Notes under the pieces: generated by a model
Databases searched by the model: none
The model's input: only the letters and a program-made list of their open reading frames with translations
Told to the model about the DNA's origin: nothing
Translations under genes and position numbers: made by a program
Source: Acephala macrosclerotiorum
Lineage: Eukaryota; Ascomycota; Leotiomycetes; Helotiales; Mollisiaceae
Length of the DNA: 64,000 nt
Direction of reading: 5' to 3'
Assembly (NCBI GenBank): GCA_014904845.1
Contig: MU119247.1
Coordinates: 186,001 to 250,000 of the forward strand
Part shown: piece by piece, positions 21,901-34,300 of the stretch
Numbering within the stretch: position 1 is the first letter of the stretch
How the letters are laid out: the number at the start of each line of letters is the position of its first letter

Positions 21901-24395
21901 AAAATTTTTAAAAAATATATTTATAAAAATAATATAAAATATTTTTTAAATATATTAAAAACTATTAAATTATTTCGTTTATAATATAAGAAAAAACTTT
22001 TTATTTGTAAAGTTTTAATAATACGCGAAAGTAATAATAATTAAAATTAAAAAAATGTTTATTAAAATTTATAATAATATAAAAAAAATAAAAAAATATT
22101 ATATTTTATTACGATAAACTTATAAAATTATTCGAAACGAGTTCGTTAACGAGTAAATTAATAAAAAATTAATCTTATAAATAATAATTAAAGTAATAAA
22201 CAATGTAATAAAATTAAATAAAATTATATTAATTTTATTAATTTTTAAAATATACTTTAAAATAATTATTAAAAACGTATTATTTTTATTAATAATTAAA
22301 AAAATCGAAATAATTTACGTAATTATTAAAAAAATACGACGTTTATACGTTAAACGTTAAATTATAAACGCGCTTATAATAAAAAATAGTTTAAATACGA
22401 AGTTTATTTTAAATTTATTAATTTTTTTAAATGTACGCGTTTAACGAAAAAAAAAAAAATTAAAAAAATTTATATAAATTATTAATAACAAACGAAAAAA
22501 TATATATAATTAATATATTTTACGAATTAATTAAATTTCGTTCGACGATAATTAAATTATATTATATAAAAAAAGTATTTTATGAAAAGATTATTAACGA
22601 AAAATTATTTTTTATATTTTTTTTATTTAAAAAATTAAATTAAAAAAATTTAAATAATAAATTACTAATAAAACGACGCGATTAAAAACGATTAAAAAAA
22701 TTACGTAATAATAAAAAAATATTCGATAAAAAACTATAACGAAATAAGCGTTATTAATTCGCTAAAAACGATAACAACGATAAAAATTTCGACGATATAT
22801 TTATTATTATTATTAAAAACGAAAATAAAATATTTATAACGTTTATAATAAATAAAAAAAAAGCCGATAAAAATTTTTTATTATAATTACAAAAAGAAAA
22901 TATAATTATTATATTTAAAATATCGTTTAAAAAATTTCAATAAAAAAAATTAATAATTTAATCGTAAAAAAAAACTTTTAATTCGTTAAATTCGATTTTA
23001 TTAAATATATTAAAATTCGCATTTTTAATTCAAGATTAATTAACGAGATCAAAAATAAAATTATTAATAATTCGTACGAAAAATTAAAATTAATAATTTA
23101 AAAATATAATAATAAAAAAATAAAAAATTTTAATACAATTTTCGATTATTTAAAAAACTAATTAACGAGTTATTATTATATTAATATTTTTTTTAATTTA
23201 ATTTTTAAATAAAATAATCAAAATATAATTTCGCGATATTATTTAAATTTATATATAATTAATAATCAATTTTTAGTGATTAATATTCGCGTATTTATTA
23301 AAATAAATTTATTATTTTTATTTATTAAATATTATTATATAAAATAATAAAAATAAAAATATACTAATAAATTACGTATTATAAATATTATAAAAAAAAT
23401 TATTAATAATTATTTTTATATACAATTTTTACTTTTTAATTACAATCGAAAAAAAAATATTTAATATTATTAAAATATAAACAAACGATATATTTATATT
23501 AATAAAATAAAATAAAATTATTTTCGTAATAAAATTTAAAATAGTTTTTATATTAAAAACTTTATTTATTTTTAATAAATATATATTAATTTAATATTAA
23601 AAAATAATTTAATTATAATAAAAAAATAAAAATAAAAAATTTAAATTAATAAATTTTAAATCGTTAAATTTATAAATTAAATATAAAAAATAATATATTC
23701 GAAGTATTTATATCGTTATAATTTATTAATTTAAAGCAATTTTCGATTTATTTATTACTATTTAATATTAAAATTCGATCGAAATTAAAATTATCGTATT
23801 AAATAAAAAATTAAAATAATAAATTAAAAATTTAAATCGAGAATTTAAATACGTTACTTTAAATTTACTAATAGTAAAACTTTTTATTTTTATTAATAAA
23901 TCGTTCGCAAATAATAAAAATTTTAGTTTTTAAATTAAATATAAAATTATTTTTATAAACGAAAACAAAAAAAATAATAAAAAATTAAAAATTAAAAAAA
24001 AATTTATTTATTATAATTTTATTAAAAATAAACGAATTATAAAAAACGTATTAATTTTAAAAATTTATAAAATAATAAAAAAAATTAATATAATAATAAT
24101 TAAATTTATTATAAATATAATTATAAAATAATTTAATTTTTTTAATATTTTAATAATCGTATATATCGATTCGTATTTATTTTACGAGTATTTAATTAAA
24201 TTTGAAACGATTAAAAAAAAACGTTTAATAATCGATATTATAATTTTACGATAATTATACGAATAAAAAAAATTATAAAAAATTAAATAAATTAATAATT
24301 AAAACAATTTAATAAATATTATAACGAAATTAATTTTTAATAAAACTTTAAAAAAGTTTTTAAATACTAATTATTTTAAAGTGCGAATAAAAAAA

Positions 24396-24429
<34 letters not shown>

Positions 24430-24630
24430 TAAAAAAATATTTATTTTAATATTATTATTATTTAAAATTTTAAATTAAAAAAAAAAAAAATTTTAAATTT
24501 GAAATATATAAATTTTAATAAATTTTAAAAATAATATTAATAAATTAACGTTATTTTAATTATTTAATTATTTAATTTTTATTTTTTTAATATTTTTATT
24601 TATATTAAAATTAATAAGTTTTATATATTT

Positions 24631-24837
24631 ATAATATTTACGTGCGATTCAAATTTATATATAATTAATATTATTTTATTTTTATTTTCGAAATAAAATT
24701 TTTATATTTCGAATTTTACTTTTTAAATAATTTAATAATTAATAATTATTACGTATATTAAAATCTCAAAAAAAAAGTTTTATATACGTTTATATTAATT
24801 TATTAATAAACTCGATATTTTTAATATAATATTAATA
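24631..24837. repeat. Right LTR of decayed retrotransposon
   Basis: Direct repeat of 18742-18947 with additional C-to-T and G-to-A changes, for example CGATTCGAA becoming CGATTCAAA and AAACTCGG becoming AAACTCGA. Confidence 0.65.
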
Positions 24838-25781
24838 AATAAAAACTTTTTTTAATTATTAATTTTAATTTTTTTTTTTATAAAAAATATTATATTTTAA
24901 AATTAAAATTTAATTAATTTTTTTAATAATTTTTTTTTTTATTTATTAAATTTTATTATAAATATAATTTTAATTATTTATTTTTTAAAATTATTTTTAA
25001 AATATTTTTATAATATATAATTTTAATATATTTTTTTTTTTATAATATTTAAAATAATATATAATATATTTATTTTTTATAAAATTTTTTTTTATTAAAT
25101 TAAACTCGTTTTAAAATTATAAAATTTAAAAAACGTTAATAATATTTTTTAAATTTAATTTTTTTTTTATAATATTAATTTAAATTCGTTTTTTTATAAT
25201 TTTTTAATATAATTAAATATTAATCGCGAATTTTTTTATATTTTTTAATTTTAATAATAATATATTTTATTTTATTTTAAATTATAAATAAAATTTATAA
25301 TTTTACATATTATTAAAATAAAATATCGTTTTTAATATAAATTTAATAATTATAAAAATAAATATAATATTTTTTTATAATTAAATTTTTTATAAATAAA
25401 ATATAATTATAAATAAAATACGAATTTTTATAAAATATTTAAAAAAAAAAAATTATTTTAAATTAATAAAAAATTTATTATAATTTAATTTAAAATTATA
25501 AAAAAAAAATTTTAATATTAAATTATAAATAAATATTATTTTTATTATAAATTTAATATTATTTTATATTTTTTAAATTTTTAAATTTTTTTTATATTTT
25601 ATAATATAATATAAAAACGTATTAATTTTTTTAATGCATTTTTATAAAAATAAATATAATATTTTTTTATAATTAATTAATATTAATATTATTAAAAAAT
25701 ATTTATTTAAATAAAAAAAATAAAAAACGTATATAAAATTTTTAATTTTTAATATACGTATAAAATAATTCGTTTTTTAAA

Positions 25782-25880
25782 AGTTGCGCAAAAGTCGAGA
25801 GTTATAATTTCAACTCTAGCGCAGTTGGGCTAGTCCCAATGCAGCCTAGTGCTGCACGTGACTACTACACTAATATTATA
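25782..25880 (+). repeat. Conserved repeat module, least decayed copy
   Basis: Reads from TTGCGCAAAAGTCGAGAG through GCGCAGTTGGGCTAGTCCC to GCTGCACGTGACTACTAC at the right edge of the RIP island. Internal hairpins are possible: TTGGG with CCCAA, and AGAGTT with AACTCT. It matches 18222-18325 directly and 10113-10192 in inverted orientation. The match with the inverted copy stops just after GTGACTA, which suggests an element end. Confidence 0.7.
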
Positions 25881-26149
25881 CCTACACATAGTAAACTCCT
25901 ATTAAGCGATATTAACGTTAATATAAAATCGGAAGAGAACTTGAATTTTGAGTGCAGAGGCAATTAAAAAGTTCTCACGGTAGTCCAATCGATAATGCAG
26001 AGAGAAGTAGATAAAAAGAGCTCCCGAAAAGTATTTGTGATTGTCTCAGTGATAATCTCTAAGAAAGTGCTGCTGCCGAGTATATAAACCCTTTAGCGGT
26101 GCACTAAACCTAGTATGGACGAGCCAAGCTTTCACGTGACAACGTTCTC

Positions 26150-26437
26150 CTATTTCCGAGGCCATGCTTTAGCATACATCTGGGATATGGTGGGGTCGGG
26201 CTTCTGAGAACCGTTGGTAGCGAGCGTGATGTCGTAGAAGGCTTTAAAATAGGTCTCGTGAGTCGGGATGTGAATGATAATGCGCTCGGCAACTTGGGCG
26301 GAGGGAGGACGCTCGGGCCGCCATGGTGGTCGAAAATGCGTAAGCGGAAGTTTGCGCTTGGCGGTATCAAATGAGAATGTGGCGTCGGAAGAGTTGTTTT
26401 TATATTGGTCTTCAGTGATCCAGTCAATACACGACAT
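26150..26437 (-). CDS. Hypothetical ORF, possibly a last exon
   Basis: A minus-strand frame of 95 residues starting MSCIDWITEDQYKNNSSDAT and ending in QMYAKAWPRK. The segment AERIIIHIPTHETYFKAFYD looks like a strand-helix element of a folded protein. The ATG lies just after a possible acceptor (atcag), so it may be the 3' exon of a gene whose 5' part is lost or unrecognised. The family is not recognised. Confidence 0.28.
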   Translation of the reverse strand: MSCIDWITEDQYKNNSSDATFSFDTAKRKLPLTHFRPPWRPERPPSAQVAERIIIHIPTHETYFKAFYDITLATNGSQKPDPTISQMYAKAWPRK

Positions 26438-27199
26438 ACCTGATACTTTCCAAGCGTCGTTTTTCGAACCTCGTCATTGGCATCTCGAGTGGAAGGCACA
26501 CTTCAGCCAATTTACGGGCCGAATTTGAAATGCCATAATTCGTTTAGTTGAGTTGCTTTTAATAATGATTCGAAGTTCATCGCTGCTTCAAACAAGACCA
26601 GAGATGATGCTCAGTTGACCGAGACACAAAGTGATAAAGGACCTATCCCTTCCTGTGCCGGAAAAAAATATCGGACGTTATCCCGAAACCGAGAAAAAAC
26701 AACAAAACCCTTTGACACTATTAAAATTGATCTCACAGCCACGTCTATCTCTTACGGGCTTTCAGCTTGGCTCTTAATTACTTCTTCCTATAGCGACGAT
26801 CTCGGCTCAAAGATTTCAATGCCCAAAACACCAAGCTCCACACCTTTTCCCCGGGTCGCTGGGAACACAGAATCAGGGGTCCAGTGAGTCAATCAATTAG
26901 ATTCCCGTCTGCACGACATTGGCTCGTAAGACCCCTCTTTCGATCTTCCAAGCCTCCCACCCACCAGTAGCATATTTGGCTCTGCGCATTCCCCAATCAC
27001 CCGCTCAGCTGAGCATCGCTTCATCCCGTAAAATCTGGTCAAACTATCCGGAATCCCCGCCACCCCCTTGTTCTCCCTCAGCAGCACGTGCGTCCATGAA
27101 ACATGTTTTGGAGACACATTTCTGAGCTGTTCAGGAAAATAACCAATTCAGACCTGCTGCCTCTCTGATAGAACCGAACTTGAATCGAGCACTTCTATC
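26438..27199. other. Intergenic, upstream of rhodopsin-like gene
   Basis: About 760 bases of normal composition without a convincing gene. The 90-residue plus frame at 26615-26887 is rich in Ser/Thr/Pro and lacks a motif. Confidence 0.35.
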
Positions 27200-28551
27200 A
27201 TGGCTTCTTCAATAGTATGTACAGACCTCCCTCGAATGCCTTCCGGAATATGTAGCCCTTCGTCCTTGGGCAGGTTTGCCAGTCCAAGACTCTGAATTGA
27301 ATATCATCGTAGATACCATGCAGCTATTTTTTGCGGACCTCCCTGCCTTTGAGCCGACTGACATTCAAATAGAATTCCAATCATGTTGGATTTACATCAC
27401 AGTCACAGACACCTCAAACCTTAATCGCCAGCATTATACCTGCTATAGTTGCCTCAACTCTTGTTCTAGCGCGCTTGTATTCTCGAGTGTTCATCATGAA
27501 GAATTGGGGATATGACGACTCTTGGATTTCTTTGGCCTGGGTACGTTGACATTCATCCAGCAGCCCGCATATTTGCTCATGTCTCAAGGTTACAGGATCA
27601 GTCGCTCTAACTATATTGAATGGCATCCTTACCACCCGTGTGACAGCGCAAACACCAGAAGACTTGGTCCTCACTATGAGGTTGGGCTTTGCAAGTCGGG
27701 AACTATACCAATTATGCCTAGGTGCTACGAAGCTAAGCATATGCGCATTCTACCTACGTATATTTCAAGATCACGCCAGCAAAGTAATCATCAAGAGCAC
27801 GATGGGGTTCATTGCTCTTTTCACATTTGGCTTATCGATAGGTATCATCTTCCAATGCCGCCCAATTTCCGGTACTGTTCTAATCACTCCCATCAATTTT
27901 GAAAACTTACTAATATCTAAGTAGGTGACTGGAATAACGTGCCAGCTGTATGTGGCAACCAAGACCCAGGCATTATCGCATCAGCGATCTGCAACATCCT
28001 GTCTGATATTTTCTTAATGATATTTGTCACTCCACGAATTCGTAAGAAGCCTTTCCTAACTACAAGAACCTTATATTGACATGACTCAGTCGCTCTGAAG
28101 ATAACGAAACAGCAAAAAATCAGCTTGCTCACAATCCTCTTTCTCGGTTTGCTCGTTATTGTAGCAGCGGCGATGAGAATGATCTTCACGCTTCGAGTTT
28201 TAGCAAAGAGTGATGCCCAACCATGTAAGTAGAGTTCCGATCAACCTTCAGAACCCCAGCTTATTAGCATATCTAGGGGATTCATACCAGATTGCCATTT
28301 GGAGCTCAATAGAAGTAAACTCTGGGCTTTTCTGCGCAGCAGCACCAGCTGTCAAGCCGTTGATTCGAAAGATAGCGCCTACGCTCCTTGGCCCCCCTCC
28401 AGTACTCCCTTCTTGCTCCAACACGGCTTCTCAGTCCAGAAGAAAAAGCGCTTATAGCTGTAACCTAGTCTCGCCTTCAAGTTTGTATCCGAGTGACGTG
28501 TTTAAGGCTGATAATCAGCCGGATCTCAAGGCTTTTGAAAATAAAACATGA
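27200..28551 (+). CDS. Fungal rhodopsin-like seven-helix integral membrane protein
   Basis: Six exons, 27200-27214, 27373-27540, 27589-27871, 27925-28041, 28090-28224 and 28277-28551, encode 330 residues. Exon 1 codes only MASSI. Hydrophobic helices include LIASIIPAIVASTLVLARLY, WISLAWVTGSVALTILNGIL, LYQLCLGATKLSICAFYLRI, STMGFIALFTFGLSIGIIFQ, ILSDIFLMIFVTPRI, ILFLGLLVIVAAAMRMIFTL and the WDSYQIAIWSSIEVNSGLFC helix. The motifs YDDSWI, KLSICAFYLRIF, FQCRPISGDW, ICNILSD and IWSSIEVNSGLFCAAAP are those of the fungal integral-membrane family with the rhodopsin-like domain (SAT4/PTH11-related). These are plasma-membrane proteins, some with sensing roles; the ligand is unknown. No CFEM domain precedes the helices, so this is the short form. 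It looks intact. Confidence 0.8.
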
Positions 28552-29013
28552 AACGAGAAGGAGATGTAAGCGCAGTCATAGAAATGTTGATGAAAACTTG
28601 ATGATATTTTGAAGTATATAAAAGAGGGATTGCCTAGACGGCAGTACAGTTGTGGTTGATGAATAACAACTTCGCGAATTTTCTATGTAGTGTTGCATGT
28701 GGTCTTCTAGAATTTCGAAGTGGCAAATCGAATAAAGTTCTGGTGATATTGATAAAGCTATAAAGTATAAGAAACGTACACTGAAAAACACTGAAAATAC
28801 TAAAAATTAAGGAAAAAAGAGGAAAAATCTGCGCAAGTAGCTCAGCCAGCTTAGGCGAGCCGAGGGTAATTAGCACCTAAGTAGAAGCGGCCACGCTTAC
28901 CAACCGAATGTGGAACAAAGACTGAAAGATTAGAGTGCAAATACCAAAGCAGGTGAAAATAGAGTAAGGAAGTTTTGAATTCACTGAATTGAATGGTCAT
29001 TTGATCGAGGATG
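28552..29013. other. Intergenic between convergent genes
   Basis: About 460 bases between the stop codons of the rhodopsin-like gene and the monooxygenase gene. AT-moderate, nothing coding recognised; it should hold both 3' ends. Confidence 0.4.
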
Positions 29014-30303
29014 CTAATTATCCCCAAGAAACCTCTTCACAACCTCTTCATTTAGCCCCTTCAAATCAACATCATTCGTATACTTCGCCCCGGCCCCCAA
29101 AATTGCACGCATCTTGTCCAGATCATCACCCACTCCTTCTTCCGCAAAGGCATACATGCGCCCAAATGCTCTGCTGATCTCGACCACCTCCTGAGTCCTG
29201 GGTCTCCGCAATTCATCGTACACCGTAAGCGCGCGTTCCACCAGCTGATCCAGCTCCCTGACATGAGCGAACAGAGCCGTTAGAAGGGCTGCATCTTCAA
29301 TGGACTGAGCAGCGCCTTGTCCGTTGAAAGGCATGGTGGCATGTGCAGCGTCACCGACCATGCAGATCCTGCCACGGGAGTAGAACGGTGCAGGATCATG
29401 GTCTGCGAGTTTCCACTCCGTGCTTGGGTCCCGAAGGGCGAGAGTTGCGATGTCTCGGGCATCCTTTGCCCAATGCGCAAAATCTTCTGTTGATATGTGA
29501 TCCGCCGTTTGTTGCACCTCTTCCTCGTCAGAACTCGGCGCCAGTTTGGACTGTTTAAACACCTGAACCACGGACACGTTGAGGGTTTTCCCAAAATGGG
29601 TCGGCATGCAGTTCATGTAGGAGCCGTGTCCGCAAAAGATTGGCACGTATGTTAGCAATCTGTCATTCAACTCATTGGCTTCCTCGGCAGGCACACTTCG
29701 TTGCACCCAGTGCCAGTTATCATGGTTCTTCAGTCCAACAGCAGGGTGGTTCTCTCCGAGGAGATACTTTCTGATAATGCTGTGCACGCCATCACAGCCT
29801 ATAAGAACATCCGCCGTGGCCGTGGTGCCGTCCTTGAAAGTTAGAAAAATGTTCCCGTCGGCTGTGCCGTCTGTTGTCGACCTCTCTTCGATCTGAACAA
29901 GCCTCTTCCCAAACTTCACAACACCCTCTGGCACAAGACTCAGCAGACCTTCCAGAAGATCACTCCGCGCAACAGTCTTCCTCCCCTTTGCCCTCCCTAG
30001 CTCCGCCAGCAACACAGACCCACCATCCTCCGCCACCGCATCTCCCACCAGAACCTGCGTCGCCATCTCCACGTCTCGCTCATTCATCACAGTTGCGCGC
30101 CGAAAATACTCGGCTTGTAGCTCTGGGTCTATAAGCTCGAGAGCTCGAAGTGCGTTACCATGGAAGGCAAGTCCGCCGCCAATGTCGAGATATCTTTGTG
30201 TTGCTTCGTAGACTGTGATGTGGAGATATGGGTATTGCACGAGGCCACGGGCGAGGCAGAGACCTGCTATACCGCCGCCGGCGATTGCTATGTTGATTGT
30301 CAT
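29014..30303 (-). CDS. FAD-dependent monooxygenase, salicylate-hydroxylase-like
   Basis: A single minus-strand exon of 429 residues. The N-terminus MTINIAIAGGGIAGLCLARG is the Rossmann GxGxxG dinucleotide-binding motif. DVLIGCDGVHSIIRKYLLG is the DG motif, and GRICMVGDAAHATMPFNGQG followed by AAQSIEDAALLTAL is the GD motif that binds the FAD ribityl chain. Order and length are those of class A flavoprotein hydroxylases. Known of the family: NAD(P)H- and O2-dependent hydroxylation of aromatic or polyketide substrates in the cytosol. The substrate cannot be read from sequence, and no biosynthetic or aromatic-degradation partner genes lie nearby. The gene appears intact. Confidence 0.9.
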   Translation of the reverse strand: MTINIAIAGGGIAGLCLARGLVQYPYLHITVYEATQRYLDIGGGLAFHGNALRALELIDPELQAEYFRRATVMNERDVEMATQVLVGDAVAEDGGSVLLAELGRAKGRKTVARSDLLEGLLSLVPEGVVKFGKRLVQIEERSTTDGTADGNIFLTFKDGTTATADVLIGCDGVHSIIRKYLLGENHPAVGLKNHDNWHWVQRSVPAEEANELNDRLLTYVPIFCGHGSYMNCMPTHFGKTLNVSVVQVFKQSKLAPSSDEEEVQQTADHISTEDFAHWAKDARDIATLALRDPSTEWKLADHDPAPFYSRGRICMVGDAAHATMPFNGQGAAQSIEDAALLTALFAHVRELDQLVERALTVYDELRRPRTQEVVEISRAFGRMYAFAEEGVGDDLDKMRAILGAGAKYTNDVDLKGLNEEVVKRFLGDN

Positions 30304-31398
30304 TGCTCTGTCTTTTCTTCCGAAGTGGAATCTTGTAAGGTTGGAATAGAGTTAAGCAAATTTCCGCTTTTCATGATGATATACGTAGTGAGACGACGTA
30401 AGCGCTTTATTCTCACGTAAGCGATCAACGGGCTTCATTGATCTGCCGGCATCGAGATAAAGAACGTACGAGGTAGCCAGAATTATCGGCATTTCGACTC
30501 TGTGATTGGTCAGCGTGGTGAGACTTGCGGCACGGTGAAGAAAAGGCTATATATTTCTGGATGGTATAAGTAGCCTTCACATACATCCATAGATTGAGGA
30601 GAGTTGGGCTAACACAACACGCTTGAGATACCACGGTATCGAAAGTTTGACGCCCAATACGTTCTTCCAATCCTTTATACCCATCTCCAAGTCTTCAAGT
30701 TTCGGATTTGAGAAATGGTTTCCAGGTCTTTCATGCACGTGTCTCTTATTTCGTCACCCCGCCAGTATCTTTCAAGCGATCAGAATGAATCAACTGACAT
30801 TCTGTAACTTATATTGTGAATACAGCCTAGAACGAAGTCGTGAAAATGACATGAAGGCAAACGTCCACGTCCACCTTCCTTCCGCGAAGTCAGTTCAGAA
30901 AGCGCTGGAATCATATCTATCGCCGTAACAATCACCACGAGGAAGGCTGAGAGGTATGCTAGTATATACTGGAGAAAGAGACCTCAACTGTAGAGTTTTC
31001 AACATTGCAGTCGACGTTCGCACCCGAAGAGCTATGCTGATAACAAACATAGTCTCTTTGAAGGGTCCGATGATGCGGGAGGGGAGGACCGTCTTTCACT
31101 AGCCCCGGAACGCAACTGCGTTTTAAGATAACGAGAATATGAAGTAGTTCAACACTATCAGCAATATTATACTTCTCACAGTTGTAGCGAAGATGTATAA
31201 TTCGGGAATACGAAGGCACCACAGGAGCGACGATACAGTCAGAGTATTATAGCCTTTTTTTGAAAACCTAAACATAAGGTATATATCAACAAAGCCTCGA
31301 GGCTACCCTGTCTAGAACACCTATACCCTATACCTATACAGATCAGCTCGAAAAACTATCCAATATTATACAAACAAGAATGTCAGATCCCGAACATA
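30304..31398. other. Intergenic, nothing recognised
   Basis: About 1.1 kb between the 5' end of the monooxygenase gene and the 3' end of the giant DUF3638 gene. Its left part is the monooxygenase promoter. The frames here (such as 30623-30928) have no motif. Confidence 0.4.
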
Positions 31399-34300
31399 TC
31401 ACTCCACCATAAGATCCAGCTCCCGCTTGATCACAATCCCATGCTCATCAACATCCATTGGATCATCAACCTCCTCAACTCTCTCGATGACTTCAAAATC
31501 CATCGTTCTGACCAACTCCCCACTAAGAACCTTGCCCATATGCGAACTCGCAAAGGTTTGTCCCAGTCTGCGGAATGTTGTCACAAGGCGTAAAAAGTCG
31601 ATAGGACTGCGAGTGAATTTGCAAATGGCCGCTGTCTCGTCGTCTTGAGCATGGCGTGTTTCGGGGGAGATGAAGCCATCCGTACTGACATCGACGCCTC
31701 GGTATGGGTCCTGGAAGCGGACGCCTAGGAAGCGGCAGAGCCTGCGGTATTCCTCTGCGTCGCGAAGATATAGCTGGCCAGCAAAGAGGTTGAGGGTGGT
31801 GGATATTGCTGGGACGGACCAGCCGTCTCGAACAGGTGGCACGGCACAGAAAGACAGATCCTCAAGACTGCGATTTGAGAGACTCAAACGAGGAGAGTAC
31901 ACATGCAGGCGCACCCGACCCTGGCCTCTCATTTGCGGCAACAACTCTTGGACTTCGAAGGGACTCATGATCAGGTACTTGGGCTCGCGATTTCGACCTT
32001 TGAACGAAAGTATCCAGTTGACAGGACGCAGGTACGAGTCTTTGTTTCCCTCACTAGGGACTTGTACAGTAAACGCGAAATCTTGTGACATGAGAAGATT
32101 TTTGGGCCAATCGTCCACGTCGAGCCTCTCTCTGGCACGAGTAAGATTGAAGAGGTTGAAAGCTGGTGTAAGACCCTCGTCGGAAGTGAGCTCACCCGTA
32201 AGGACGAGTTGTCGGATGTTGGCATGCAGACTGTGCTTGTACGGCCTCGTGGGAAGAGGTGGCTCAACCTGTTGCTCGCGTTCGTTCTCTGGATGAAGCT
32301 CTCTCTCCTGTTCTTCGTGAAGGTCGGAATCGCCGAAAGAACTGAGTCCGAATTCTCGACACTTGGCACGAATTGAACAAAGCTCAGCTCTCGTGACATC
32401 ATTGTCAACTTGAAGTCGATTACGACAAACTATTGATTCGCCTATTAATTGTCTGTCAAGGCCGTAACGCTCGTCTAATGTCAGTGCTTCTGGCTCCAGA
32501 ATCCCAACTGGTATCTGAGGAACTACGCCAGACAGGTCACAGGCAGCGCGGCGGCGATAATGTCTCATGCCTTGGGTTGCCCAAAGAGGCATACCCTTTT
32601 TAGTGAAATCCCACGAATTGCGCATTGTCCACAGCAGCACATCTTCGACCTCGATGAGTTTCGCATCCTTCTTGCCACTGCACTCAAGGATCTTAGACTG
32701 CACTTCCAGAGGGGCACAGAAGATGACCGCTTGTCCACTTCCAAGCTTTCTTAGGCGCTTGCAGGCTACAGGATTACACATTAGCTCTACTTCCTCACAA
32801 AGACTGGAACATTACACACCTTGGGCAAGTCTGTCCTTAGTGAGATCAGGTCCCAGGGTAACGATGGCACGATAGTCGGCAGGCATCTTCAGATCTGTTC
32901 CACGAGTGTGAGCCTCATCTAGGTACACTAAGCACCGATCCATCTGCTTCGCAAAGGGTGAAACTAGTAAAGGCTCCTTCATTCCCTCTCGGTTCAAGAC
33001 GAAGATATCGTTGTCTTCAAAGTAGATCACCGCCTGAGCATCCTCGGGAGCGACGCGTCCAAGCCAAGATGTCGCAATTTGCTCATTGCCTTCAAGAAGC
33101 TGGGCTCCCACGTCCAGAAGCACACGAATTGGGGGTAGCATGTCAACGGCCACGTCAAGAAGAGCCGCTGCGTCGAGTGTTTCCAGTTGCGGTGTATATT
33201 CGGTGTCGTAGCTATTCTCCGGTTGGAGTAGACAGGCTAGAACCTCAGCATTGGTGGATAGCTGCTCGGGGAGATCGCACTGCTTTATCGGAGTTGGCAG
33301 CATGTACTTGCTGTCATTGGTTCCACTGAAGCCTGTCGTAGGGTGAGCTTTCTCGCGAGCAATTTCCTGAGAATGTACAGTCAGCATTTGCCTATTTCAG
33401 AGAGGCTTAAAATATTCACCCATCCGGAGCTAGACAATTTATTGCTAAATTCCTTCATCTCCTTTGGAAATACGAGATGTTCCAAATAGTAGTCTATGAG
33501 ACCTTTCGAGTAACGGAGCCAGGGAAAGATTTCGTGTGAACATTGCTGCTTATCTCGAAGATTTACTCCACTCAACTTTTTAAAGGACTTCGGCAGGTCC
33601 TCGCAATGTTGAATCCACTGCACATAGTCTTCCTGGGCGTGGTCAGAGAGAAAGAGCTCCTCGAAGCTGGCGTGAATCTGCTGATCGGTCAAGCCTCCGT
33701 AGTAATAGGACAGACAGGTCAAGGCGATAGCTGTATCAGGATGACTGAACTCGGACCTGGCGCTTGGCTGGGAGATTTGGTGGTCAGCAGTTGCGTTATA
33801 ATAAAGTATCTCGAAAAGCGCGATCCTGGGGGTTTCACTTACATTATCCTTAGCGTGATACGGTACCGCGAGCATAGATCTCGAAAGATCAAGTCCGTAG
33901 TTGACGCGCCATCTCTTCTTTGCAAAGACGAAAGCCAGCACACCGGTTGCAAAGAGCCCGCGGAGCAACAGCAGACTCATCTTGGTAAATTCTGTTTCGA
34001 ACACCTTCGTCTCAAGAACCGCTGCCCGAGCTTTGGGAATCTCAAGATTCGTGATGTACTCAAAGACGACGTTCCGTTCTTCTTCGTTGAACGTCCACAT
34101 TGCCAAGGAAGACATTCCGCTTCTGCAAATAGATTGTGCCACTTTATTTAGAAGAATTTCACCAGCCGCCTCTTGTAATATGCGAATGCGGGGAAACGCT
34201 CCAGCTGATCCTTCTAGGACTTCGAGCCCCCGGGGAAACTCGTTCAATACGTCTCGGGCTGTCTCAGAGAGTACGCCTAGAACGTGTTGAATGATGGACC

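Larger units (their letters stand above)
18742..24837. mobile_element. Decayed LTR retrotransposon, about 6.1 kb
   Basis: A 206-base direct repeat (18742-18947 and 24631-24837) flanks about 5.7 kb. The copies differ almost only by C/T and G/A, the right copy being the more decayed, and share ACGTGCGATTC and a CTCG(G/A)TATT block near the end. Their ends read TA...TA, as expected if canonical TG...CA termini had undergone RIP. The interior has no surviving frame, so Gypsy and Copia types cannot be told apart and the orientation is undetermined. Size and LTR length fit a fungal LTR element. It is inactive. Confidence 0.65.
17640..25890. repeat. Large RIP-like AT-rich island with nested decayed transposons
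   Basis: About 8.2 kb of extreme A/T sequence. Cytosines that remain lie mostly in CpG, on both strands. No frame longer than a few dozen codons survives. Inside it I see a 206-bp direct-repeat pair (decayed LTRs), a second direct-repeat pair further out, and a 9-bp minisatellite at the left edge. Normal composition returns at about 25.9 kb. Confidence 0.85.

Noticed and set aside
10113..25880. One giant TIR element of 15.7 kb with inverted module copies at both ends
   Set aside because: A third copy of the module lies inside in direct orientation, and ordinary genes lie between. Separate insertions of one family explain this better.
26110..26499. Kinase-like reading of a minus frame containing TLGKYQVCRVLTGS
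   Set aside because: Only this short string resembles a kinase N-lobe. No VAIK, HRD or DFG follows, and another frame covers the same bases.
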